This document shows positions 29,576 to 36,389 of a stretch of DNA of 64,000 bases, piece after piece (the stretch's first letter is position 1; each line of letters opens with the position of its first letter). A program made the translations under genes and the position numbers. Source of the stretch: Acuticoccus sp. MNP-M23. Its GTDB lineage: Bacteria; Pseudomonadota; Alphaproteobacteria; Rhizobiales; Amorphaceae. The DNA is taken from NCBI RefSeq assembly GCF_031195445.1, contig NZ_CP133480.1, positions 4,270,501 through 4,334,500 on the forward strand, given 5' to 3'. The notes below the pieces were generated by a model that did no database searches, was not told the DNA's origin, and worked only from the letters and a program-made list of their open reading frames with translations.

Positions 29576-30685
29576 CTACTCGCCCGGGTTCCGGTACAGG
29601 CCGCGCCAGCCCATCGCCTTCACGCCCGCGTCGATGCGCACCTTGAACTCGACACCATCCGAGGCCCAACCCGGCTGCTGCTCGATGGTCGGCGTGTCCT
29701 GGCCGCCGAGATAGGCCACCTCGATGGTCTCAGTCGAATTCGGATCGGCGGCAAGGTACCACGCTGACGCGGAGGCGAGGTCAAGGCGCGGATCGGAGAT
29801 GACCTCGGCCATCCCGCGGACGGTGTTGGGCTTCCCGAGCGTGGCAGCCGAGTGATCAAACTCGCTGCCGACGACAACGCTGGCAGTGCCCTGGAGCCCA
29901 ACAGGCACGAGCAGGAAGCGCGGGCGCGTGCCGAAGATGCCGGCCTCTTCAGCGCTGGTCTGCACCGCCATTGACGAGCGCGCCGCATCGAGCGCCGGCA
30001 CGGACGGCACGCCCCCGCTGCCTGCGAGGTTGCCGTGGTCGGCGTGGAACAGCGGAATGCCGTCGGACAAGGCCGGGTTGCCCGTCAGGATCGCGTAGAC
30101 GAGATTGCCGATGGTCCGGCGGGCCGCGCGCCCCATCCGGTTCGGGATGCGGGTAAACACCCCGATGTCGTCGTTGATGATTGCGTGCCGGGTGATGGCG
30201 AACATCCGCCCGTATGTGGCCAGCTGAATCGTCTCGCTGCGACCGCTGAGCTGCGCGTACTTGTATTCAGCCCCCTCGGGCACCTCGCTGAGGCTGGGGA
30301 AGGAGCTGAGGTCGATCCGTGACGCCGGCCGGAAGTCCTGCAGTTCGCCCCTCGCGGTCCACAGGTGGAACGTCTCCTCAACCTCGTTGTACCCCTTCAG
30401 CATCGACTTGTTGGCGACGTTGGCGAGGATGTTGACGAAGTCGGACGTGGACTGCATTCCGCCGGCGGCCATGGAGAGCCCAAGCGCATCGGAGGCGGGG
30501 TTTGTCGACGCCTTCCCGGTCGCCAGCATCACGGCCTGCTGTGCGAGCGCCATGAGGGACATTCCGGTGTACTCGTTTTGTTCACCGCTCGGCATTCCGG
30601 AGCGGGCGAGCAGTGCGCGGGTTGCGCCCTCGCGGAAGCGGTCTCGCTGGTCGCCGGTGATGCGTGCACGTTGATGGTAGGTCAT
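29576..30685 (-). CDS. Phage major capsid protein (HK97-fold, Mu/fusion type)
   Basis: About 369 residues matching the capsid half of prohead-protease/major-capsid fusion proteins: STSDFVNILANVANKSML, then EVPEGAEYKYAQL, YGRMFAITRHAIINDDIGVF and PLFHADHGNLAG. No protease domain is attached or encoded nearby. ATG 30685 has AGGA seven bases upstream; an in-frame ATG at 30742 overlaps the previous stop (TGATG) and is a coupled alternative. It is the last gene of the structural operon, an unusual position after a tape-measure gene. Confidence 0.85.
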   Translation of the reverse strand: MTYHQRARITGDQRDRFREGATRALLARSGMPSGEQNEYTGMSLMALAQQAVMLATGKASTNPASDALGLSMAAGGMQSTSDFVNILANVANKSMLKGYNEVEETFHLWTARGELQDFRPASRIDLSSFPSLSEVPEGAEYKYAQLSGRSETIQLATYGRMFAITRHAIINDDIGVFTRIPNRMGRAARRTIGNLVYAILTGNPALSDGIPLFHADHGNLAGSGGVPSVPALDAARSSMAVQTSAEEAGIFGTRPRFLLVPVGLQGTASVVVGSEFDHSAATLGKPNTVRGMAEVISDPRLDLASASAWYLAADPNSTETIEVAYLGGQDTPTIEQQPGWASDGVEFKVRIDAGVKAMGWRGLYRNPGE

Positions 30686-30741
30686 GATTGGATCCTGTTC
30701 TGTTGGGTGGTGAGGTCGGTGGAGCGCGGGGCGGTCAGCCA

Positions 30742-31560
30742 TCAGGCCGCCCCGTCGCTGAACGAGTTGCGGATCGCACGGGAGACACCGCGCTCCAGGT
30801 GCCGCTCCATGTCGCTCGGGCTCATGTTCGGCGCACCGTGGATGTGGACGGGGCCGACTGAGATTGTCGTCGTGGACACGGCGCCCGCCGCGCCACTCTG
30901 GCTCGATGCGTTGTTGGATGGAGCGCCAGAGCCCAACGCCGCAGCCGAGTGAGGCGAGCGCGCCCGGGGCTGTAGCATCGACGCTGTCTTGACGGCGTTG
31001 AAGACGTGGCCGGGCACCTTCGGCATCAGCAGCTCGGGACCACGCTCGCCGACCAGCAGCGGAAGGCCGGCGCGGTAGGGTCCGCCCTTCGCGCGGGCCT
31101 GGACGGGGATCGAGGCAGCGGCCGAGTTGGCGTTGGCGTTGGCGGCGGCCCGTTGAGCTGTGCCCAAGGCACGGACGGCCCGTGTCGCAGAGTTGGCGGC
31201 GGTCTCGGCCGCGGTGAGGGAGCTGCTGTCAACAATCGGCTTGACCGTGATCTCCAGAGACGACCGGAGCTGATTTGCGATCCGCTCGGCCTCGGCCGTA
31301 ACCTGTCCACCGCCGGCCCGGAGCGCGGCCTGGTACTCTCCGATGCCCTTCTGGGCGGCCGGGCCTAGGGTAGCAAGTTCGGTCTGCAGCTCGCGGCTGG
31401 GTTCGCGAAGGAGAGCGTTCCCCGCGCGACCCGGGTTGGCCGCTCGGATGGCTTCAATCTTTTCCACGAGCGCCAGCGCGCGCTCCAGGTTCGGGAGATC
31501 CGCGGGTGGAACCACAGGCTCCGTCGGCCGGCCCGCGAGCGCCCCCAAAAAAGCGTTCAT
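30742..31560 (-). CDS. C-terminal tape-measure-like protein
   Basis: A 272-residue product that starts with ATGA overlapping the stop of the tape-measure gene. It carries the sequence normally at the C-terminus of long tape-measure proteins: GGPYRAGLPLLVGERGPELLMP and a histidine/glycine beta segment (VGPVHIHGAP) ending ISRAIRNSF-like. Thus the tape measure is split into two coupled reading frames. Either a real two-gene arrangement or a frameshift in an originally single gene; the tidy overlap favours the first. Confidence 0.7.
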   Translation of the reverse strand: MNAFLGALAGRPTEPVVPPADLPNLERALALVEKIEAIRAANPGRAGNALLREPSRELQTELATLGPAAQKGIGEYQAALRAGGGQVTAEAERIANQLRSSLEITVKPIVDSSSLTAAETAANSATRAVRALGTAQRAAANANANSAAASIPVQARAKGGPYRAGLPLLVGERGPELLMPKVPGHVFNAVKTASMLQPRARSPHSAAALGSGAPSNNASSQSGAAGAVSTTTISVGPVHIHGAPNMSPSDMERHLERGVSRAIRNSFSDGAA

Positions 31561-33536
31561 ATTGTTGGAGTTGGCGGCGGGGGGAGCGGCATTGACGGGA
31601 CACGGTCCGGTAGCGGCGGGCCGTAGGTCTCCCCTTCCGAGCCGAACAGGTCCTTTACCCAAACGGGAGCCTCGGGCCAGGAGATGTTCGCGATGGAGGA
31701 GGTCAGAGAAGAAATCGCGGCCTTAATCTTGTTGACGATGTTGAGTGCGCCTTGGAAGGCCCCGCGGACGGTATCGGCCGCGGACTGAAGCTTTCCGCCG
31801 ATGGTTTCGCCAATTGCTTCACCCAGGGCGCGGAACTCTTCATCGGTCCCGGACAGCGCCTCGCTGACATCTCCGATCCAGCCGGAGACCTTGTTCACCG
31901 CGTTCCCGAGGCCGTCGATGACCGCGGTGGCGGCGGGGAATGAGGTCTTGATCCCCTCTGCGATCCCGCGGAACATCTCCTTGATCCCGCTCCAATTGGT
32001 GTAGACCCACGTGCCGGCGACGGCCAGCGCGACGATAGCGGCGCCGATCCCGGAGGCGATGAGAGCGAGGCGCACGGCAACAATCGCGCCCCGGAGAACT
32101 CGGAAGGCGGCGGACACTCCCGCGATCTTCGCGGCCGAGGGGAGACCACCGATGGCGGCGGCTGCAGCGAAACCCATCATGGCCCGCTTCGCGCCCCGGG
32201 CGGCTGAGCCCAAGGGGAGAAGCGCGAAGGAAAGCGCGCGAGAGGCGGCCGTCATCGAAGCCATCCCGCCGATGGCCGCCGTCAGACCCGCCCCGCGCAT
32301 CCAGAGGAAGGACCACCGGGCAGCGACGGAGGCAACCTTCAGCGCGATGAGGGCGGAGGTCAGCGTGACGATGGTCGCGGTCAGCTCGGGGTTCCGTTCA
32401 ATCCAGAGGGAGATCGCGTTCAGGACCGGGAGAAGGTTCTGGAGGAGCGCGGTCAGGCCGGGAAGAAGCGTGTTGCCGAGGCTGATGCCGACATCTTCCA
32501 TGGCGCTCCGGAAGCGCTTCACGGCGCCTTCCCAGCCCTTCATCCGGGCAGCGGCGATCTCTTCGGCCGACACGTCCCCGATCTCGGACTTCATCTCCCG
32601 GATACCCTCGGCCCCGAGCTTGGACATGGCCAGCGCGGTCCGCATCGCGTCGATGCCGAAGATGGTCTTGGTGGCGTCAATCTTTGCTTCTTCGCTCAGG
32701 TCCCCGAGACCGTCCTGAAGTGACTGCGCGATCTCCTCCATGGACTTCATCTCACCGGAGGCGTTGAAGAATGATAGTCCATACTGCTCCATCATCTCGG
32801 CCGCCTCTTTCGACTCAGGGTTCAGTCGACTGAGAAACGTCTTGTAGGAGGTGCCCGCGTCGGAGCCGGACTTGAAGGCCGAAGAGGTCGCGGCGATGGT
32901 GGCTACAAAGTCCTCCAGTTCAACGCCCACCTGCCCAGCGACACCGCCGGCCTGACCGACGGCCAGCACGAAGTCGTTGAACGAGAATTTGGAGCGGATC
33001 GTTGCACCAACAAGCTGGTCGGCCACGCCGGGCATTTCGCCCGCCGTCTTGTTGAAGTTGGCCATGACGTCGGTCGCGAGGTCCGCGGCGTCAGAGAGGG
33101 TTGAACCCGTGGCGGCAGCGAGGTTGAGCGAGGCGGCCGTGGCACCCCCCGTGATCTGCGCGAAGTTGAGGCCGTTCTTGGCCAGCATTTCCATCGCGTT
33201 CGCTGCTTCCGTCGCGCTGAACTGCGTGTCACGGCCGAGCTGGCGCCCCATCTTTGACATGACCGCCATGTCGGAGGTCGTGCTGGAAAGGTTCGCCTGA
33301 AGACGGTTCATGGAGGCTTCAAAGGAGCCGGCGACGGAGATGGGGGCCTTGAGACCCCTGTAGAGGGCATAGCCGACGCCGGCCGCCTCAAACATGGAGG
33401 AGCGCATGCCCGCCATCGCGGCCTGGTTCCGGGCCATCTGGCCGCGAAGGCGGTCAAGGTTGCCCGAGACGGTACGCGCCCGGGCGGAGACCTTGTCAAC
33501 GAGAGTGAGGACCAGCTTGCTGTTTAAGGTTGCCAT
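31557..33536 (-). CDS. Phage tail tape-measure protein (TP901 type), N-terminal part
   Basis: A 659-residue protein starting ATG 33536. Residues about 70-330 match the TP901-family core (FEASMNRLQANLSS, FSATEAANAMEMLAKNGL, and FGIDAMRTALAMSK); about 370-530 has several hydrophobic helices typical of tape measures. In tailed phages this protein sets tail length and helps DNA entry. It ends in a Pro-rich stretch and continues functionally in the coupled downstream gene. No other tail gene is visible in the element. Confidence 0.88.
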   Translation of the reverse strand: MATLNSKLVLTLVDKVSARARTVSGNLDRLRGQMARNQAAMAGMRSSMFEAAGVGYALYRGLKAPISVAGSFEASMNRLQANLSSTTSDMAVMSKMGRQLGRDTQFSATEAANAMEMLAKNGLNFAQITGGATAASLNLAAATGSTLSDAADLATDVMANFNKTAGEMPGVADQLVGATIRSKFSFNDFVLAVGQAGGVAGQVGVELEDFVATIAATSSAFKSGSDAGTSYKTFLSRLNPESKEAAEMMEQYGLSFFNASGEMKSMEEIAQSLQDGLGDLSEEAKIDATKTIFGIDAMRTALAMSKLGAEGIREMKSEIGDVSAEEIAAARMKGWEGAVKRFRSAMEDVGISLGNTLLPGLTALLQNLLPVLNAISLWIERNPELTATIVTLTSALIALKVASVAARWSFLWMRGAGLTAAIGGMASMTAASRALSFALLPLGSAARGAKRAMMGFAAAAAIGGLPSAAKIAGVSAAFRVLRGAIVAVRLALIASGIGAAIVALAVAGTWVYTNWSGIKEMFRGIAEGIKTSFPAATAVIDGLGNAVNKVSGWIGDVSEALSGTDEEFRALGEAIGETIGGKLQSAADTVRGAFQGALNIVNKIKAAISSLTSSIANISWPEAPVWVKDLFGSEGETYGPPLPDRVPSMPLPPPPTPTI

Positions 33537-33538
33537 GC

Positions 33539-33895
33539 TCAGCGCCCCCCGTCGCTTGAGGGTCCGCCGCTCCGCTTGGATGGCGTGCGAGGCAGATGTC
33601 TGAGTGGGTGTTCCAGCCCAGCCGGGAGCACGAGGTGGAAGCAGTGTTCGCCGCTGGAGCGGAGCGTCGTGCGGATGCCGTAACCCTTCACGGTGTGGAC
33701 ATCCCAGTTCAGGGCTGCGCGCGCAGTCGATTGCGCCCAAGGGCGACGGCCGCTCGCGGTCGCGGCGATCAGCTCGGCGAGCGTCGCGCCCTTCGGCCGG
33801 GCGAGGATGTCAATCAGCGTGGCCCGCTTCGTCCCGGCGCGGCACGGCTTGACTTGTTCTAGGGGCTTAGGACGGAGGTTGCAGCCTGCACTCAT
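33539..33895 (-). CDS. DUF3489-like small protein
   Basis: A 118-residue protein with KRATLIDILARPKGATLAEL and WDVHTVKGYGIRTTL, matching the winged-helix-like DUF3489 pattern (stretches normally reading GATL..L...TGW..HTVRG). Proposed DNA-binding fold; function unknown, often in phage or plasmid context. Its ATG overlaps the previous stop (ATGA) with AAGGA upstream, and the tape-measure start follows its stop by two bases. Confidence 0.6.
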   Translation of the reverse strand: MSAGCNLRPKPLEQVKPCRAGTKRATLIDILARPKGATLAELIAATASGRRPWAQSTARAALNWDVHTVKGYGIRTTLRSSGEHCFHLVLPAGLEHPLRHLPRTPSKRSGGPSSDGGR

Positions 33896-33999
33896 TTTGC
33901 GTCGTCCTTCTGCTTTTGGGCATTCAGGAGCAGTTCGATCTCGCGAGCGGAGAGAACGAAGAGCCGGCCGAAAACAAAGTCGAGGTTATTGGAGGGCAT
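33892..33999 (-). CDS. 35-residue coupled small protein
   Basis: A short gene below usual length cut-offs: product begins MPSNNLDFVFGRLFVLSA and ends in a Lys/Asp-rich tail. Evidence that it is real: AAGGAG eight bases before ATG, a 14-base overlap with the upstream stop and an ATGA overlap with the downstream start, so it fills the only gap between two coupled genes. One amphipathic helix predicted. Possibly a small head or tail assembly partner; function unknown. Confidence 0.6.
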   Translation of the reverse strand: MPSNNLDFVFGRLFVLSAREIELLLNAQKQKDDAK

Positions 34000-34519
34000 C
34001 GTTCAGCTCCTTCTCAAGGCGCGACCAGCCCGCCTCGCCCAAGGTATCCGCGCCGGGGCAGTTGAGCAGGTCGTCTCGGATGGCGGTGCACAGCGTATGG
34101 CGGGCGGCGGCGAGGGCCGACGTGGCGCGGGCCGACGTGAAGAGGTCGATGCCGGCTGGTAGTGGAAGGCGCGCATCTGTGAAGGCTGCGACCAATGCCC
34201 GGCCGACCTCGCGACTGACGATGTCGTGCTCACTTCCGCTGAAGCAATCGGGTAGCCGACGGACGGCGCGGCGGACCTGCATACAATCGGCCTCGAAAGC
34301 ATCACATACCGCGGCGAGCGAAACGATGGTGGTGCCCTCCTGGGCGGCGTCGCGCAGGTGGGCGCAGTACCTCTGAACGGAGCTGGCCGTGTCGAACATT
34401 CCATCGGCGCGGCGCTCCAGAATGCCGGAAGCGGCGAGCGCTGAGATGCCGGCGCGGGTGAGCCCAAGCAGGTCGGCGAGCGCCAGCGCGGAACTCATGT
34501 GTGGCGGTTCCATTTCCAT
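33986..34519 (-). CDS. Nu1/TerS-like DNA-binding protein (second copy)
   Basis: A 177-residue protein with an N-terminal MerR-like helix-turn-helix (LADLLGLTRAGISALAASGILER, then FDTASSVQRYCAHLRD), the pattern of Nu1-type small terminases, and a helical C-terminal half. Related in plan to the gene upstream, whose stop it overlaps (TGATG). As no large terminase is present, it could redirect a helper phage's packaging machinery or simply act as a regulator. Confidence 0.5.
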   Translation of the reverse strand: MEMEPPHMSSALALADLLGLTRAGISALAASGILERRADGMFDTASSVQRYCAHLRDAAQEGTTIVSLAAVCDAFEADCMQVRRAVRRLPDCFSGSEHDIVSREVGRALVAAFTDARLPLPAGIDLFTSARATSALAAARHTLCTAIRDDLLNCPGADTLGEAGWSRLEKELNDALQ

Positions 34520-34995
34520 CAGTCGCCCCCCCGCCCGCCGTCGGCCGCCGAAGCAAGGCCCTGCCGGATCTCGCGGTCCAACTCGTTGATGTCGAAAGGC
34601 GACATGTTGGGGAGGCGGCTACGGACCCGCGCCGGGACATCGAGCATGGCTTTGCGGATCTGGACGAGCACCGTCTGGAAGGTCGCGATTGCGGTGTCGC
34701 AGTCGATGACATCCTGACGCTGTCGCGCGTTCTTCATCTCTTGGTGCTCGCGCTGGGAGCGGGCCAAGAGCGCGCGCTCGCGGCGGCAGTCGATGGCGTT
34801 CGGATCCGAGCTGGGAATATTATCGCGGAGACGCTGACAATATCGCCGGGTGTTCTCCTTGAGGTCGTACAGGCCACGGTCCTCTCGCTGTAAAACCCCC
34901 ATCTTGCAGAGGCGCTGAACCTGCCTCGCGGTGATGCCCAAGCAGTCGCCCAGAGCGGTGACGTTCACTTTATGTTCCTCGTGTGATGGCTGCAT
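34519..34995 (-). CDS. Phage terminase small subunit, Nu1 type
   Basis: A 158-residue protein: winged HTH LGDCLGITARQVQRLCKMGVLQREDRGLYDL split as a MerR-like motif (residues 15-45), then TRRYCQRLRD and a helical part with ALLARSQREHQEMKNARQRQDVID and MLDVPARVRSRLPNM, which match the Nu1/TerS order of segments (DNA binding, linker, large-subunit contact). Small terminases recognise the packaging site. A lone TerS without TerL is a hallmark of helper-dependent satellites. It heads the coupled structural operon. Confidence 0.65.
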   Translation of the reverse strand: MQPSHEEHKVNVTALGDCLGITARQVQRLCKMGVLQREDRGLYDLKENTRRYCQRLRDNIPSSDPNAIDCRRERALLARSQREHQEMKNARQRQDVIDCDTAIATFQTVLVQIRKAMLDVPARVRSRLPNMSPFDINELDREIRQGLASAADGGRGGD

Positions 34996-35146
34996 CGCTC
35001 CGGTTCTCCGTCTCCATGTTGGTCGCGTCGGCAGCGACCTTGTTTATAAAAAATTTTTGCGCGCCACACGCCGGGCCGTCGCACACCCGCTTGTAACAAA
35101 GTGCCTGCAGGGACCCGACCTGGGGGGTGGGGTGTGTGTCGGAGGC

Positions 35147-35779
35147 CTACGCCTCTCGCATCTCCTTCGCCGTAGCGGCGGCGTGCGTGCCCGGGGGCGA
35201 GAACTGGAAGTCAGTCCCGGACGGCTGCCACAGCCACTCGCCCGCCGCCACCGCAGGCAGCTCCAGGTCGCGCGATAGGCTGACCCCCTTCGCACTCCCG
35301 CGCGCGGTGAACTCCGGCGACGGAATTGGGGTGGCCCCCTCGGGAAGTTTCTGGTTGGCCGCGTGGATCAGCGCCTCAGCGTCATACAGCTGCCGCAGAA
35401 CACCGAGCAGCGCCCGACAGGCCGGCTCATACTCCGCCAGCGCGCGCTGCGCGTCCGCTACGCTCGCCTTCGCGGCCCTATAGGCGCGCTGCCGCTCGGC
35501 CGCCTCCTCGCGGGCCTCAGCCTCGGCGAGCAGGTCCTGCGCGCGTGCCCGGGCGGCCGTCACTCGTTCAATCCGGATCGCCTGAATGCTGATGTCCGCG
35601 TCGATCTTCTGGACCTGCGCGTCGGTCCCCGCGAGCAGCGCCTCTCCCCGGGCCGCGCGCAGCCGCGCCAGCTCGGCGTTCGCCTGCTCGATGCTCGCCT
35701 CATCGTCACCCAGAGCGACTTGAAGTTCATCCACCGACGGCGCACTCTTCTTTCTGGTGATCAGTTCAAGAAGTCTCAT
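35147..35779 (-). CDS. Coiled-coil protein of the element
   Basis: A 210-residue protein from ATG 35779 with GGAGGG nearby. Residues about 15-120 form a long Ala/Glu/Arg-rich coiled coil; the C-terminal 60 residues are Pro-rich with a short beta-like end (EWLWQPSGTDFQFSPPG). No family recognised. Lies between the primase origin region and the structural operon; a scaffolding-like role would fit its composition and position but is speculation. Confidence 0.6.
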   Translation of the reverse strand: MRLLELITRKKSAPSVDELQVALGDDEASIEQANAELARLRAARGEALLAGTDAQVQKIDADISIQAIRIERVTAARARAQDLLAEAEAREEAAERQRAYRAAKASVADAQRALAEYEPACRALLGVLRQLYDAEALIHAANQKLPEGATPIPSPEFTARGSAKGVSLSRDLELPAVAAGEWLWQPSGTDFQFSPPGTHAAATAKEMREA

Positions 35780-36388
35780 GGCTACCCTCCAGATCAATCC
35801 CTTAATACAACTTTAGGATTACGCTGGTTTGCTGCCGCCCGAAACCACTAATTCTTGTATCAAAAGGATTGGTTTGAACTTTGTATTGTTCATCTCTTTG
35901 GGCGATGCGCCGACAATGAAGCTGCACCATAGTCGATTGTTGCTGACCCCTCGCCCAGAGGTTAGCGCGCGGTCGCCAGCCAGCGATGAGACGAGATGGG
36001 TTGGAGCGGCAAGCAGCGCCTCCCCTCGCCCAGAAGAACACTCCAGAGAAATACGGAATGCTAACGGAATAGGAAACGGAAAACTCTAACCTGCTGATTT
36101 TATTAACTTTTTTATACTAAAAGAGAGATTTATTCCGTTATTCCGTTATTCCGTTTAGATTTTGGTAGAGAATGAGATGAACCCCTCGAAGGTGATTCTT
36201 CAGGAGCCGAAAAAATATCCTTAAGTAATTTTCTGCAGAGAGTAACGGAATAACGGAAAATCGGCCGGGTTTCCCCAGCCGATTCAATCACTTAACACAC
36301 TTTCCGTTTCTCTCTGCGTAACGGAATGACATCCGGCGAGAGCCGCGAATTCACTTTACGCTTCAATGCTTTACGTTAATTTTCCGTA
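35780..36388. other. Gene-free AT-rich region, probable replication origin
   Basis: No coding frame is supported. This 600-base stretch is far more AT-rich than the rest of the element and carries an array of 8-bp TAACGGAA repeats (listed separately) directly downstream of the prim-pol/helicase gene. An AT-rich block without repeats (about 36205-36235) could be the unwinding region. Origin function is inferred. Confidence 0.55.
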
Positions 36389-36389
36389 T
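36051..36389. repeat. Iteron-like array of TAACGGAA / TTCCGTTA
   Basis: Exact TAACGGAA or its complement occurs at 36062, 36133, 36141, 36243, 36251 and 36319. One-base variants occur at 36051, 36074, 36149, 36302 and 36382. Copies come in both orientations, and several abut exactly every 8 bases (36133/36141/36149 and 36243/36251). Such clusters near a replication gene are typical origin iterons. Confidence 0.75.
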
